Numbered from the stretch's first letter, positions 7,676 to 18,758 are shown. The stretch: DNA of 64,000 bases from Novosphingobium sp. (GCA_016719755.1 JADJYM010000010.1:1-64000), one strand, 5' to 3'. Made by a program: numbers and translations. The notes: generated by a model from the letters alone, not told the origin.

Positions 7676-8347
7676 ATGGGAATGATGGTTAGCACCGATC
7701 CCCGCGCCCGCCTGCTCGCCCTGGCCACCGAACGCGGCGCCAGCCTGTCTGGCCTTTCCGAGCTTATCGGGCGTAATTCCACCTACTTGCAGCAGTTCAT
7801 CCGCAAGGGCAGCCCGCGCAAGCTGGAAGAGACCGACCGCCGCACGCTCGCCCGCTTCTTCGGGGTGGACGAGGCGGAGCTTGGCGCGCCGGAGGAAAAT
7901 TCCCCGACGACTGGGGGTGTGCCTGCGGGAAAAACCCCGCGCGGCGAATGGGTCGATGTGCCGCGCCTGCCGCTGGGCGCCTCGGCTGGGCCGGGCGCGC
8001 TCGCGCTGGAAGAACTGCCGATCGGGGCCTTCCGATTCTCCGCGCGCTGGCTGCGCCAGCAGGGGTTGGACCCGGCGCAGCTCTCGGCGATCCGGGTCGA
8101 GGGCGATTCGATGGAAGCGACCCTGCGCGACGGCGACGAGATCCTGGTCGACCGCACCCCGCGCCCCCTGCGCGACGGAATCCACGTGGTCCGCACCGGC
8201 GATGCGCTGCTGGTCAAGCGGCTGGATACCGGCCGCCCCGGCGTGATCGCGCTGGTCAGCGACAATCCCGCCTACCGCACGCTGGAATTGCCGCCCGAGG
8301 ACGTGCAGGTGATCGGCCGGGTGGTGTGGAAAAGCGGGCGGCTTTAG
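7676..8347 (+). CDS. S24 (LexA/CI-like) transcriptional repressor
   Basis: This 223-residue regulator has an N-terminal helix-turn-helix (about residues 12-63, SGLSELIGRNSTYLQQFIRK) and a C-terminal S24 peptidase domain (about 95-223). The Ser/Lys dyad of self-cleaving repressors is present: Ser145 in EGDSMEATLRDGD and Lys181 in LLVKRL. An Ala-Gly pair at 104-105 lies where LexA-type cleavage would fall, although a Pro follows. ATGs at 7682 and 7685 are alternative starts. It sits right behind a three-unit operator array and faces a small HTH operon, so autorepression with control of the neighbouring genes is likely. Whether DNA damage triggers cleavage is inference. Confidence 0.9.
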   Translation: MGMMVSTDPRARLLALATERGASLSGLSELIGRNSTYLQQFIRKGSPRKLEETDRRTLARFFGVDEAELGAPEENSPTTGGVPAGKTPRGEWVDVPRLPLGASAGPGALALEELPIGAFRFSARWLRQQGLDPAQLSAIRVEGDSMEATLRDGDEILVDRTPRPLRDGIHVVRTGDALLVKRLDTGRPGVIALVSDNPAYRTLELPPEDVQVIGRVVWKSGRL

Positions 8348-8354
8348 GCCGTCC

Positions 8355-9077
8355 TCAGCCGAAACCGAACAGGCCGGGCGCCAGGCTGTTCCAGAACTGG
8401 CTGCGCGCGATCAGCGGTTCGGTCGCATGGAACGGCACAAGCACCAGCGCGGCGCCGATCGTGACGGGGTGGACGCGGCCAAGCTGACGGCGATCATGCA
8501 GCGCAAGCGCGATCAGCACCGCGTCGGCGACCAGATTCGGCAGCATGTCTGACCACGGGAAGGGAAGCGGCGCTAGCGGGGTGATCCGCGAGAAGGCCGG
8601 CCCGAACAGGTTGAGCATGGCGACGAACATCAACCGCCGGTGCCATTCGATCCGCCGCGTGGCCTCGAAGATCGCCCAGCCGAAGGCCGCGGAGAAGACC
8701 AGGATGTCGACCAGGTTGTAGAGCGAGAATTCGAAAGGCAGGGCCGTGCCCCTTGCCTGACGCTCGGCGACCGAAGTCACCGCCTGCCACAGGCCCAGCG
8801 GCAGCATCGCGCCGGCCAGGGCAACTCCGGCGATGCCCAGTTCGCGATGCAGCCGCAGATCGCCCGCCCGGATCAGCCGCGTCTGGACCAGGTAAAGCCC
8901 GACCCAGGCGAAGAAGGCCAGACCGTGGAGGTGGCGCAGCAGGGTGAAGCGCTTGCTGCCCGTGGCCAGGGGGGTGAAATAGGTGAAGGTGAAGCTGAGC
9001 AGCACCAGGACCACGATGAGCCCTGCGCTTGCGGCGAAAAAGCGGCTGCCTCGCGGCGCCGGGTGCCCATCGACCAT
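8355..9077 (-). CDS. Multi-pass membrane protein
   Basis: This 240-residue integral membrane protein has about six or seven hydrophobic segments, the first being FFAASAGLIVVLVLLSFTFT. Conserved-looking histidines lie near membrane faces (LLRHLHGLAFFAWVG, LHRELGIAG, EWHRRLMFVAM), a pattern seen in heme- or quinone-handling membrane proteins and in DUF2306-type families. The start is placed at MVDGHPAPRG; the 19 residues upstream in the same frame look non-coding. It converges with the S24 repressor gene 7 bases away. Function unknown. Confidence 0.7.
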   Translation of the reverse strand: MVDGHPAPRGSRFFAASAGLIVVLVLLSFTFTYFTPLATGSKRFTLLRHLHGLAFFAWVGLYLVQTRLIRAGDLRLHRELGIAGVALAGAMLPLGLWQAVTSVAERQARGTALPFEFSLYNLVDILVFSAAFGWAIFEATRRIEWHRRLMFVAMLNLFGPAFSRITPLAPLPFPWSDMLPNLVADAVLIALALHDRRQLGRVHPVTIGAALVLVPFHATEPLIARSQFWNSLAPGLFGFG

Positions 9078-9265
9078 TCTGCAATCCCCCCAAAACGGGC
9101 GCGGCCCGGGCCGGAGACTAGCACCATCCGGCACGCTGGCAATGCGGGGTGGGTGCGCATGATTTTCCTACGCAGGGCCGCGCTGGTATGATCCACCCCG
9201 CTCTTTGAAATCGTCGATATGGGAACGTCGCGGGATCCATCCGTCAGGCTCCGGGCTTCTCTTCC

Positions 9266-9278
9266 TGGACATTGTCCA
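9266..9278. promoter_or_regulatory. Possible operator upstream of the MBL hydrolase
   Basis: TGGACA-T-TGTCCA is a perfect 6-bp inverted repeat about one helical turn long, followed 3 bases later by another TGTCCA half-site (9282-9287). It lies some 70 bases before the metallo-hydrolase start and about 190 bases before the divergent membrane-protein gene. No regulator can be assigned. Confidence 0.35.
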
Positions 9279-9346
9279 CTGTGTCCACCCGTTCAGGAAA
9301 GCGCCCATTTTGCTGAAGGGACTTGCCCGCCGCGCGCAGCCTCGCC

Positions 9347-10024
9347 ATGTCTGCGGGCATGACCGAAACCAACGAACCGCCGATGCGCGTCGGGATCATT
9401 CCCGTCACTCCGCTGGAACAGAACTGCTCGCTGATCTGGTGCACGAAAACGATGAAGGGCGCGCTGATCGATGTCGGCGGCGATCTGGAGAAGGTCCGCG
9501 CGGCGATTGCCAAGGTGGGCGTGACGATCGAAAAGCTGCTCGTCACCCACGGCCACATGGACCACTGCGGCGCGACCGGGATTTTCGCCCGCGAACTGGG
9601 GGTCCCGATCGAGGGGCCGGAGGAAGCGGACCGCTTCTGGATCGATCGGCTGGAAAGCTCGGGCAAGCAGTATGGCTTGCCTGCGGAAGTGTTCGAGCCG
9701 GACCGCTGGCTGAAGGACGGCGACAAGGTGACGGTGGGCGAGCTTGTGCTCGACGTGATTCACTGCCCCGGCCACACGCCCGGCCACGTGGTGTTCTATC
9801 ACGAACCGTCGAAGTTCGCGGTGGTGGGCGACGTGCTGTTCGCCGGGTCGATCGGGCGCACCGACTTCCCGATGGGCAATCACCAGCAGCTGATCGATTC
9901 GATCACTCGGAAGCTGTGGCCGCTGGGCAACGAGGTGGCGTTCCTGCCCGGACACGGCCCGACCAGCACGTTCGGCCGCGAGCGGCAGACCAACGGCTTC
10001 GTCAGCGACTACCTGCTGAGCTGA
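9347..10024 (+). CDS. MBL-fold metallo-hydrolase (glyoxalase II-like)
   Basis: This 225-residue cytoplasmic hydrolase of the YcbL/glyoxalase II type cleaves thioesters or related bonds using two metals. The metal motif THGHMDHCGA, then CPGHTPGHVVFY, VVGDVLFAGSIGR and the final PGHGPTSTFGRE are all present. ATG at 9347 and 9359 are both plausible; a TTG at 9323 with GAAGGG just upstream is less likely. The physiological substrate (S-lactoylglutathione or another thioester) is not certain. Confidence 0.9.
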   Translation: MSAGMTETNEPPMRVGIIPVTPLEQNCSLIWCTKTMKGALIDVGGDLEKVRAAIAKVGVTIEKLLVTHGHMDHCGATGIFARELGVPIEGPEEADRFWIDRLESSGKQYGLPAEVFEPDRWLKDGDKVTVGELVLDVIHCPGHTPGHVVFYHEPSKFAVVGDVLFAGSIGRTDFPMGNHQQLIDSITRKLWPLGNEVAFLPGHGPTSTFGRERQTNGFVSDYLLS

Positions 10025-10057
10025 GCACGGCGGCCCGGCCCAGCAGGTTCAGGCGCC

Positions 10058-10450
10058 TTACATCCGGCCGGTCGCCACCAGGACGGCCACCACGGCAAGG
10101 CCGAGCTGGGCCAGCATGGTGGTGAGGGTGCCGATCGAACGGCCCTTTTCCAGCGCGGTGCCATCCATGCCGAGGCCGTGGGCAACGCGCCCGGCCATGT
10201 AGATCGCGCCGACGGGGGCGAGCCAGGCGCCGCCCTTGCCGGCCAGTTCGATCCCGGCGATCAGCAGCAGCACCCATGGGGTGTTTTCCACAAAGTTCAG
10301 CTGGGCGCGCATCCGCCGCTCCAGCAGGTCGTTGCCGCCCGTGCCGATCGAAATCTTCGCCTTGGCGCGGACCTGCCCGCAGCGGATGGCGAGCCAGAAA
10401 TTGATCACCGCCGCAGCGGCGGTGAGGCTCAAGGTAGTGGGCAACAGCAT
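10058..10450 (-). CDS. MAPEG family membrane protein
   Basis: This 130-residue protein has four hydrophobic segments and the MAPEG signature RMRAQLNFVENTPWVLLL (Arg and Asn-Glu for glutathione contact in eukaryotic relatives). Members act on glutathione or lipid electrophiles in membranes, but bacterial ones are mostly uncharacterised. The gene converges with the MBL hydrolase 33 bases away and diverges from rpmF. Confidence 0.88.
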   Translation of the reverse strand: MLLPTTLSLTAAAAVINFWLAIRCGQVRAKAKISIGTGGNDLLERRMRAQLNFVENTPWVLLLIAGIELAGKGGAWLAPVGAIYMAGRVAHGLGMDGTALEKGRSIGTLTTMLAQLGLAVVAVLVATGRM

Positions 10451-10489
10451 GATCTTCTCCCCTGTTCGTCAGAGAGCGCCTGACGGTGC

Positions 10490-10517
10490 TTGCAACGCGC
10501 GCCAAATTCGGTATAGG
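10490..10517 (+). promoter_or_regulatory. Probable sigma-70-type promoter of rpmF
   Basis: TTGCAA (10490-10495) and TATAGG (10512-10517) are separated by 16 bases, about 80 bases before the rpmF start. An inverted repeat GCGCGCC/GGCGCGC (10497-10503 and 10516-10522) overlaps the -10 region and could bind a regulator. Assignment is by pattern only. Confidence 0.45.
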
Positions 10518-10597
10518 CGCGCCTTCGCAGCCGCCGGAGCCAGTCTCCAAAGCGCGGCCTTCTTAGACCGAGATCAGTTTCAGGAACAGGTGCCGCA

Positions 10598-10777
10598 ATG
10601 GCTGTCCCCAAGAGAAAAACCAGTCCTTCCCGCCGGGGCATGCGCCGCAGCCACGATGCGCTGAAGGTCGAAGCGTTCCACGAATGCCCCAACTGCGGTG
10701 AACTCAAGCGCCCGCACAACCTGTGCGGCGCCTGCGGCCACTACAACGGGCGCGAAATCATCGCGGTCGGGCTCTAA
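10598..10777 (+). CDS. rpmF: 50S ribosomal protein L32
   Basis: This 59-residue ribosomal protein begins [20 protein letters not shown], the standard alphaproteobacterial L32 N-terminus. It keeps a zinc-ribbon-type cysteine set (CPNC, nine residues, CGAC). It binds the large subunit near the peptidyl-transferase region. It precedes plsX by 25 bases, the usual rpmF-plsX-fabH linkage of translation with fatty-acid and phospholipid synthesis. The ATG follows a weak purine stretch. Confidence 0.97.
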   Translation: MAVPKRKTSPSRRGMRRSHDALKVEAFHECPNCGELKRPHNLCGACGHYNGREIIAVGL

Positions 10778-10802
10778 GCCCCTTTAGCCGGGACACACGC
10801 AC

Positions 10803-11858
10803 ATGAGCATGCCGCGTATCGCCGTTGACGCGATGGGCGGCGATGAAGGTGTGCGCGTGATGGTCGAAGGCGCGGCGCTGGCCCGCCGCCGCCACGACCG
10901 GTTCAAGTTCCTGCTGGTGGGCGATGAGGAGCGGATCAAGTCCGCGCTCGACGCCCACCCGAACCTGCGCGCGGCGTCGGAGATCCTCCACGCCGCCGAT
11001 GTCGTTTCGGGTGAGGAAAAGCCCACCCAGGCGCTGCGCCGGGCGAAGACCACCTCGATGGGCCTTGCGATCAACGCCGTGAAGGCGGGCGATGCCGGTG
11101 CTGCGGTATCCGGGGGCAACACGGGCGCGCTGATGGCCATGGCCAAGCTCGCCCTGCGCACGATGCCCGGGATCGACCGGCCCGCGCTTTCAGCCCTGCT
11201 GCCGACGCTGGGCGATAGCGATCTGGTGATGCTCGACCTCGGCGCCAATACCGAGTGTGACGCCCGCAACCTGGTGCAGTTCGCGATCATGGGTGCGGCC
11301 TATTCGCGGATCGTTACCGGCCGCGATCAGCCGCGCGTCCGCCTGCTGAACATCGGCACCGAGGAAACCAAGGGAACCGGCGAGCTTCAGCAGGCCGCCG
11401 CGCTGCTCAAGGCCGCGGCTGACGAGCTGAGCATCTCGTTCGATGGCTTTACCGAGGCGGACAAGCTGGGCCGGGGCGATGTTGACGTGGTGGTGACCGA
11501 TGGTTTTTCGGGCAACATTGCCCTCAAGGCCGTGGAAGGCACCGCGCGGTTCGTCGCCGACCTGCTCCGCCGCAGCTTCGCCAGTTCGCTGCGTTCGAAG
11601 TTCGGCTTCCTCATTTCGCGCCCGGCGACCGAACTGCTCAAGCACCACCTAGATCCCAACAACCACAACGGAGCGGTGTTCCTGGGGCTCAACGGGGTCG
11701 TGGTGAAGAGCCACGGTTCGGCCAGCGCGCTGGGCGTGGCAAACGCCGTCGCGGTCACCGCGCGGCTGCTCGAGGAAAACCTCACCGAACGGATCGCGGC
11801 CGATCTTGCCCGTCTGGGCGACAATCACCTGCGCCGCACTGCAAAGGCTGGTCAATGA
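10803..11858 (+). CDS. plsX: Phosphate acyltransferase PlsX
   Basis: PlsX (351 residues) makes acyl-phosphate from acyl-ACP for phosphatidic acid synthesis; it is a peripheral membrane enzyme. The N-terminal [13 protein letters not shown], the [12 protein letters not shown] motif, [16 protein letters not shown] and [15 protein letters not shown] are family signatures, and the length is normal. The stop overlaps the fabH start as ATGA, so the two are translationally coupled in the conserved rpmF-plsX-fabH order. Confidence 0.98.
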   Translation: MSMPRIAVDAMGGDEGVRVMVEGAALARRRHDRFKFLLVGDEERIKSALDAHPNLRAASEILHAADVVSGEEKPTQALRRAKTTSMGLAINAVKAGDAGAAVSGGNTGALMAMAKLALRTMPGIDRPALSALLPTLGDSDLVMLDLGANTECDARNLVQFAIMGAAYSRIVTGRDQPRVRLLNIGTEETKGTGELQQAAALLKAAADELSISFDGFTEADKLGRGDVDVVVTDGFSGNIALKAVEGTARFVADLLRRSFASSLRSKFGFLISRPATELLKHHLDPNNHNGAVFLGLNGVVVKSHGSASALGVANAVAVTARLLEENLTERIAADLARLGDNHLRRTAKAGQ

Positions 11859-12823
11859 CGCTTCGTTCCGTACTGCTGGGCACCGGTTCGGCCCTGCCGC
11901 GCCGCGCGGTTTCGAACGCAGAGCTGGCAAGCCAGGTCGATACCAGCGACGAATGGATCGTTGAACGCACCGGCATCCGCAACCGCCACATCGCGGGCGA
12001 GGGTGAGACGACCGCCACGCTGGCCATCGATGCGTCGCGCGCGGCGCTGGCCGCCGCAGGCATCGAGGGTTCGACCATCGATCTGATCGTGCTGGCGACT
12101 GCCACGCCCGACCAGACCTTTCCGGCTACCGCGACCATCGTGCAGGATGCCATTGGGGCCAACGGCGGCATCGCTTTCGACGTCGCGGCGGTCTGCTCCG
12201 GTTTCCTTTACGCGATGGGCGTGGCCGATTCGATGCTGCGCACCGGCATGGCCCGGCGCGCGCTGGTGATCGGTTCGGAAACCTTCACGCGCATCCTCGA
12301 CTGGGAGGACCGCACCACCTGCGTGCTGTTCGGTGACGGGGCCGGCGCCGTGGTGCTTGAGGCGCGCGAAGGAACCGAGGACGGCCCGGGCCTGATCGTC
12401 ACCAAGCTGCATGCCGATGGCGCGCACAACGAATTGCTCTACGTCGATGGCGGTCCCTCGACCACGGGAACGGTCGGCCACGTGCGGATGAGGGGACGCG
12501 AAGTGTTCCGGCACGCCGTGGTGAACCTTGCGACCGTGCTGGGCGAAGTGCTCGACCACACCGGGCTGACTGCCGAAGACATCGATTGGGTCGTGCCGCA
12601 TCAGGCCAACCAGCGGATCCTCGATGCAACCGCCAAGAAACTCGGTCTGCCTCCCGAGAAAGTCGTGGTCACGGTCGATCGCCACGCCAACACTTCGGCG
12701 GCCTCGGTTCCGCTCGCGCTCGACACGGCGGTGCGCGATGGCCGCATCAAGCCCGGGCATCTGGTCATGCTGGAAGCGATGGGCGGCGGTTTCACCTGGG
12801 GTGCGTGCCTGATCCGGATGTGA
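11855..12823 (+). CDS. fabH: Beta-ketoacyl-ACP synthase III
   Basis: FabH (322 residues) condenses acetyl-CoA with malonyl-ACP to start type II fatty-acid synthesis. The thiolase-fold catalytic triad is visible: Cys114 in [10 protein letters not shown], His in [10 protein letters not shown] (about 249), and Asn in [11 protein letters not shown] (about 279). The final [13 protein letters not shown] is typical. It is coupled to plsX by an ATGA overlap. The next gene, ihfA, starts about 110 bases later behind its own ribosome site. Confidence 0.98.
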   Translation: MTLRSVLLGTGSALPRRAVSNAELASQVDTSDEWIVERTGIRNRHIAGEGETTATLAIDASRAALAAAGIEGSTIDLIVLATATPDQTFPATATIVQDAIGANGGIAFDVAAVCSGFLYAMGVADSMLRTGMARRALVIGSETFTRILDWEDRTTCVLFGDGAGAVVLEAREGTEDGPGLIVTKLHADGAHNELLYVDGGPSTTGTVGHVRMRGREVFRHAVVNLATVLGEVLDHTGLTAEDIDWVVPHQANQRILDATAKKLGLPPEKVVVTVDRHANTSAASVPLALDTAVRDGRIKPGHLVMLEAMGGGFTWGACLIRM

Positions 12824-12932
12824 GCTTTCGCGGATAACGCACCGAATTCCCGCGATTCCGTTGCAATCGTCCGGTCAACCTGTATGAATCCGACTCGGGG
12901 GCGCAACACTCAGGATTTGGGGGAAGGAGCAC

Positions 12933-13229
12933 ATGCGCTCCATGAACACTCTGACCAGGGCCGATCTGGCCGAAGCCATCAACCGCAAGGTGGGGCTGTC
13001 CCGCTCCGAATCCCTTGCGATGGTTGAATCGATCCTCGACCATATGTCGCAGGCGCTCGAAGATGGCGAGAACGTGAAGATTTCCGGTTTCGGAACCTTC
13101 CTGCTGCGCGACAAGGGCGAGCGTATTGGCCGCAATCCCAAGACTGGGATCGAAGTGCCGATCACTCCGCGCCGGGTTCTTACCTTCCGTGCCAGCCAGA
13201 TGCTGAAAGAGCGGATAGCCAAGGGATGA
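12933..13229 (+). CDS. ihfA: Integration host factor subunit alpha
   Basis: This 98-residue HU/IHF-family protein bends DNA as a heterodimer with IhfB. The [21 protein letters not shown] start, the [19 protein letters not shown] arm region and the [19 protein letters not shown] end match IhfA. ATG at 12933 with GAAGG 5 bases upstream is preferred; 12942 is an alternative. Its stop overlaps the MerR gene as ATGA, an arrangement widely seen in alphaproteobacteria. Confidence 0.95.
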   Translation: MRSMNTLTRADLAEAINRKVGLSRSESLAMVESILDHMSQALEDGENVKISGFGTFLLRDKGERIGRNPKTGIEVPITPRRVLTFRASQMLKERIAKG

Positions 13230-13648
13230 CCGACGGGGATCCTTCCAGCCCGGACGCACGGCCCACGGGCTTTGCCGACGGCAAGGATCCCGGGGCCCTG
13301 CGCACGATAGGCGAGGTGGCGGGTGCCCTTGGCATCCGCCAGCACGTCCTGCGCTATTGGGAAGAGCAGTTCCCGATGCTCCGGCCGCTCAAGCGCAGTG
13401 GCGGACGGCGCTATTACCGGCCCGAGGATGTCAGGCTGGTTGAAATCATCGACCGGCTGGTTCACCGCGAGGGTTATACCCTGCGCGGCGCCAGACAGGC
13501 GTTGAGCGGGCAGCGGGCGGAGCCTGCGGAGATTCCGGCACAGCCTCCCGAGCCGGGGCCGCAACCGGCGGCAGGTGCGGCTTTTGCCTTCCGGGCCAGG
13601 CTGATCTCGCTGCGCACCACGTTGGCCGGCGCGCTGCACGACTCCTGA
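13226..13648 (+). CDS. MerR-family transcriptional regulator
   Basis: This 140-residue protein has an N-terminal MerR winged helix with [52 protein letters not shown]. It ends with a short Pro/Ala-rich linker and a helix instead of a metal- or drug-binding domain. This is the conserved MerR-like protein found downstream of ihfA in alphaproteobacteria. No sensing cysteines are present, so classical metal sensing is unlikely. Its targets are unknown. It is coupled to ihfA by ATGA and converges with sixA. Confidence 0.93.
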   Translation: MTDGDPSSPDARPTGFADGKDPGALRTIGEVAGALGIRQHVLRYWEEQFPMLRPLKRSGGRRYYRPEDVRLVEIIDRLVHREGYTLRGARQALSGQRAEPAEIPAQPPEPGPQPAAGAAFAFRARLISLRTTLAGALHDS

Positions 13649-13655
13649 AAAATCG

Positions 13656-14207
13656 TCAGGCCGCGACTGGTCCCAGTGCGGGATCGATGTCGCGCGGCCG
13701 GGTCAGGTGGACCAGACGGGCGCAGCGTTCGCCAAGATCAGCCCAGCGGTCGATCCGGCATTCCAGCACGGCAAAAGCGGCGGTCGGGAACTTTACTTCG
13801 ACCACGTCGCGCAGCGGGCTGGCGCCATCGTCTGGCACAAGATCAAAGATCAGGTCTTCCAGCCCAGGATTGTGCCCGACCATCATGATCGCGCGCGGGC
13901 TTTCGCCATCGCCATCCTGTTCGCGCAGCAGGTCGATCAGGGTCGCACTGCTGGCGAGGTAAATCCGCCGGTCCCAGTTGACCGCGACCGGGCGGCCTGC
14001 GGCCTGACAGGCAATTTCGATCGTTTCGGCGCAGCGTACGGCAGGCGAAGCCAGGGTCCGGTCCCAGCGCACGCCGTGATCGCGGATATGTCGGCCCATC
14101 ACCGCCGCGCCTTCGCGTCCGCGCGCATTGAGCGGACGGTCGAAATCCCGCGCGCGCGGGTCCTGCCAATCGGACTTGGCGTGACGGAACAAGCCGAGAA
14201 TCTTCAC
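13656..14207 (-). CDS. Histidine phosphatase family protein (SixA-like)
   Basis: This 183-residue phosphohistidine-type phosphatase carries the RHAKSDW catalytic motif at residue 8, the LASPAVRCAETIEI segment and MMVGHNPGLEDLIFDL with the second catalytic His. RHAKS is typical of SixA-type enzymes, which remove phosphate from phosphohistidine in phosphotransfer proteins such as PTS-Ntr components. Substrates here are unproven. The start overlaps the end of the upstream helicase gene by 4 bases (ATGA), so the two are probably cotranslated. Confidence 0.9.
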   Translation of the reverse strand: MKILGLFRHAKSDWQDPRARDFDRPLNARGREGAAVMGRHIRDHGVRWDRTLASPAVRCAETIEIACQAAGRPVAVNWDRRIYLASSATLIDLLREQDGDGESPRAIMMVGHNPGLEDLIFDLVPDDGASPLRDVVEVKFPTAAFAVLECRIDRWADLGERCARLVHLTRPRDIDPALGPVAA

Positions 14208-16915
14208 GGGTGCCTTTCGTGCTGAACGGGCTTCCCCAAAGCACCGGAGCCCACGCGTTGTAAAGCCTCCTCTAGTGTCAGGCGCGTGACAGGCGTGCCC
14301 GGCGGAAACGCGGCCAGCAGCCGACTGGGGAAGGCGGCGGAGAGGACAACGAATTTGCCGCGATCCTGGCCCGAGCGGATCAGCCGCCCGAAGGCCTGGG
14401 CAAGGCGAAGACGGATGATCCGGTCATCGAAGGCCGTCCCGCCACCGGCCAGGCGGCGCGCGCGGTGGAGGATCGAGGGCTTGGGCCAGGGCACCTGCTC
14501 CATCACCACCAGCCGCAGCGAATCGCCGGGAACATCGACCCCGTCGCGCAAGGCATCGGTGCCAAGCAGCGAGGCGCGGGGATCGTCGCGGAAAATATCG
14601 ACCAGCGTCCCGGTGTCGATCGGATCGACATGCTGGGCATAGAGCGGGAGGCCCGAGCGGGCGAGGCGGTCGGCGATCCGGCCGTGGACCGCGCGCAGGC
14701 GGCGGATCGCGGTGAACAGTCCCAGCACACCGCCGCCAGAGGCCTCGATCAGCCGGCCATAGGCCCCGGCCAGCGCCGCGACATCGCCCTTGGGCACATC
14801 GGTGACGATCAGAACTTCGGCCTGCGCGGCATAGTCGAACGGGCTTTCAAAGCTGGACAGACGCGGCGTGAGGCCCAGGTGCGGCGCGCCACTGCGCACC
14901 ACGGCGGCGTCCCAGTCATTGCCGTCGCGCAGTGTGGCACTGGTCAGCATCGCGCCGTGCGCGCCTTCCAGAACGGTGCGGGCGAAGGGCTTCATCGGAT
15001 CGAGCCAGCGACGGTGGATGCCGATGTCGAATTCGCGCGCTTCGGCCCGCTCGACCGCCAGCCAGTCGACGAATTCCGGGTCGGCCGGACCGCCGAGCCG
15101 TTCGAGCAGGGCTTCCCAGGCGGCGATCAGGTCGATCCGCCAGGCCAGCGAATGGCGCGCACCCTCGATCCGCGCACGGCCTGTGCCGTCGAGCCAATCA
15201 GGCGGTTCCGCCATGATCGCCTCAAGCCTCACGCCCAGCCGGATCAGCGGAGCGCGCAGGTCCGCAAGCGCGGCTTGCGCGGCTCCGGCGCGCTCGACGA
15301 AGGCACCGTCAAGCTGCGCCGCTTCGGTTTCAAGGCCATAGCCGGCTTCCTGCCCCCCGCTTTCATCGCGGGCGTAGACCGTTGCGCGCACTGCCGCGAG
15401 CAGTTCCTCGAGCGGGCCGGAGGGCGCACCTTCGCCCACCCGCTGGAGCCAGCCATCGCCGGGCAGGGCCTCGGCGGCATGGCGCGCGGCGGCAACGGCC
15501 TTGCCGCCGGCCTCGTCATAGCTGGCCACGTCAGCCAGCCGTGCGGCAAGGCCCCGGCGGCGGCCTTTGGAGCCGCGCTCAGGGCCGATCACCCAGCGGC
15601 GCAGTTCGATGGCCTCAGCCCCGGTGAGCGCTGCGGCGAAGGTCGAATCCGCCGCTTCGAACACGTGGTGGCCTTCGTCGAACACCAGCCGCGTCGGGCG
15701 CTGCGCCGCATCGCGCCCGCGTGCGGCGTTGACCATGACCAGCGCATGGTTGGCGATCACCAGGTCAGCCTGGGCCGAGGCGCGCGCGGCGCGCTCGATG
15801 AAGCATTTGCGGTAGTGCGGGCACCCGGCATAGACGCATTCGCCGCGCCGGTCGGTCAGCGCCGCGACCCCGCGCTGGCGGAACAGCGTTCCCAGCCAGC
15901 CGGGCAGATCACCGCCGATCATGTCGCCATCCTGGCTGTAGGACGCCCAGCGCGCGACGAGCTGCGCCAGAATCGCGGCGCGCCCGGTGAAGCCGCCCTG
16001 CAACGCGTCCTCAAGGTTGAGCAGGCAGAGGTAGTTCTCGCGCCCCTTGCGCACGACGACCGGCGGGGTGCCGTCGGCCCGGCGCTCGCCCCAGGCGCGG
16101 CGGCTTTCGCGGCGCAGCTGGCGCTGGAGCGCCTTGGTATAGGTCGAGACCCAGACCGTGCCGCCTGATTCCTGCGCCCACAGCGAGGCGGGGGCGAGGT
16201 AGCCCAGTGTCTTGCCGGTCCCGGTCCCGGCCTGGGCCAGCAGCAGATGGGGCAGCCCCTCGCGCCGGCGCGGGGCAAAGACCTGCGCGGCCTCCAGCGC
16301 GTAGGCGCGCTGGGCGGGGCGGGCCTCGGCACCCTCGCCGGTCAGCTGGGTCAGCCGGGCCGCGACTGCCTCGGGATCGAGCGTGACCTGCGCAGGCTGG
16401 GGCCGCTCGGGCGCTTCCTCCCATTCCGGCAGGCGCGCGAACAGCCAGCGCTCGGCCTGCTGCGGCTGGACGATCCGCGCGGCGAGCAGCGGCGCCCATG
16501 TCCAGCGCAGCCGCGTCAGGTTCTGGAGCGCGGACCAGGCGCCCTCACGCTCGGCCCAGGCGCTTGCCTCGCAGCGTGACAACAGGGCTTCCGCCGCCTG
16601 CTGGAGCAGGGCGGGGACCGCGCCGTCGTCTTCGGGTTCAGGCAGTCCCAGCGCATGGGCCAGCCCTTTGGGCGTCGGCACGACGAACCGCGCGGGGTGG
16701 ATGAACGCGAACAGTTCCAGCAGATCAAGGCCCGAAAGGTCGGGGTAGCCAAGCCTGCTCGCGATCAGCGGCGCGTTGAGCAGCAGCAGCGGGGTATCGG
16801 CCGCAGCGACAATCGCGTCACCCTTGCCCACGGGGCGGGTATTGCCCTGTCCGTCGCGCAGCCAGCAGCCGCTGTGGCTGGCGTGGAGCGCGGGGAGGGG
16901 GAGCATTTCCGCCAT
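14204..16915 (-). CDS. DinG/Rad3-type ATP-dependent DNA helicase
   Basis: This 903-residue superfamily 2 XPD/DinG-like helicase unwinds DNA from 5' to 3'. Walker A is QAGTGTGKTLGYLAPASLWA, followed by a four-cysteine iron-sulfur cluster set beginning CVYAGCPHYRKC, the DEGH Walker B (VFDEGHHVFEAADS), and a C-terminal motif VI part (LRLAQAFGRLIRSGQDRG). The first about 200 residues form a non-helicase domain, seen in the alphaproteobacterial DinG-like subgroup. It overlaps sixA and diverges from the adenine deaminase gene. The role is presumably DNA repair or R-loop/G4 removal. Confidence 0.93.
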   Translation of the reverse strand: MAEMLPLPALHASHSGCWLRDGQGNTRPVGKGDAIVAAADTPLLLLNAPLIASRLGYPDLSGLDLLELFAFIHPARFVVPTPKGLAHALGLPEPEDDGAVPALLQQAAEALLSRCEASAWAEREGAWSALQNLTRLRWTWAPLLAARIVQPQQAERWLFARLPEWEEAPERPQPAQVTLDPEAVAARLTQLTGEGAEARPAQRAYALEAAQVFAPRRREGLPHLLLAQAGTGTGKTLGYLAPASLWAQESGGTVWVSTYTKALQRQLRRESRRAWGERRADGTPPVVVRKGRENYLCLLNLEDALQGGFTGRAAILAQLVARWASYSQDGDMIGGDLPGWLGTLFRQRGVAALTDRRGECVYAGCPHYRKCFIERAARASAQADLVIANHALVMVNAARGRDAAQRPTRLVFDEGHHVFEAADSTFAAALTGAEAIELRRWVIGPERGSKGRRRGLAARLADVASYDEAGGKAVAAARHAAEALPGDGWLQRVGEGAPSGPLEELLAAVRATVYARDESGGQEAGYGLETEAAQLDGAFVERAGAAQAALADLRAPLIRLGVRLEAIMAEPPDWLDGTGRARIEGARHSLAWRIDLIAAWEALLERLGGPADPEFVDWLAVERAEAREFDIGIHRRWLDPMKPFARTVLEGAHGAMLTSATLRDGNDWDAAVVRSGAPHLGLTPRLSSFESPFDYAAQAEVLIVTDVPKGDVAALAGAYGRLIEASGGGVLGLFTAIRRLRAVHGRIADRLARSGLPLYAQHVDPIDTGTLVDIFRDDPRASLLGTDALRDGVDVPGDSLRLVVMEQVPWPKPSILHRARRLAGGGTAFDDRIIRLRLAQAFGRLIRSGQDRGKFVVLSAAFPSRLLAAFPPGTPVTRLTLEEALQRVGSGALGKPVQHERHP

Positions 16916-16928
16916 GAGATTGCGTTAG

Positions 16929-18568
<1,640 letters not shown>

Positions 18569-18615
18569 GTCAGCTCGTCTCTAGCGAAGTCGAGTCACTG
18601 TGCCGAGGCGCTCTG

Positions 18616-18705
18616 GATTGCGTCGTCACTGCGTTCCTCGCAATGACGAAACGTTGGGGTGGCGCAGCCCCCGTGGTTCGTCATTGCGAGCAAAGCGAAG
18701 CAATC
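18616..18705. repeat. Imperfect inverted repeat of a GATTGC...GCAATGACG intergenic element
   Basis: The left arm (18616-18648) starts with GATTGC and ends with CTCGCAATGACG. The right arm (18679-18705) reads CGTCATTGCGAGCAAAGCGA then AGCAATC. They pair apart from a 6-base insertion in the left arm. The loop contains a smaller GGGG/CCCC hairpin. The sequence resembles the GTCATTGCGAGC...GCAATC element dispersed through many alphaproteobacterial genomes. It lies between convergent genes. Confidence 0.7.
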
Positions 18706-18758
18706 GAGAGCGGCACCGCGCGGCCTATCAAACGCGCGCGACCGGCGGATGAAAGCGC

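Noticed and set aside
6352-8347. Prophage immunity region
   Set aside because: No integrase, attachment site, excisionase or structural genes nearby. The only holin is 35 kb away and is of GTA type.
9224-9252. EcfG (general stress) promoter, GGAAC with a downstream CGTC
   Set aside because: Spacing is 15, not 16-17 bases, and the -10 half differs from CGTT.
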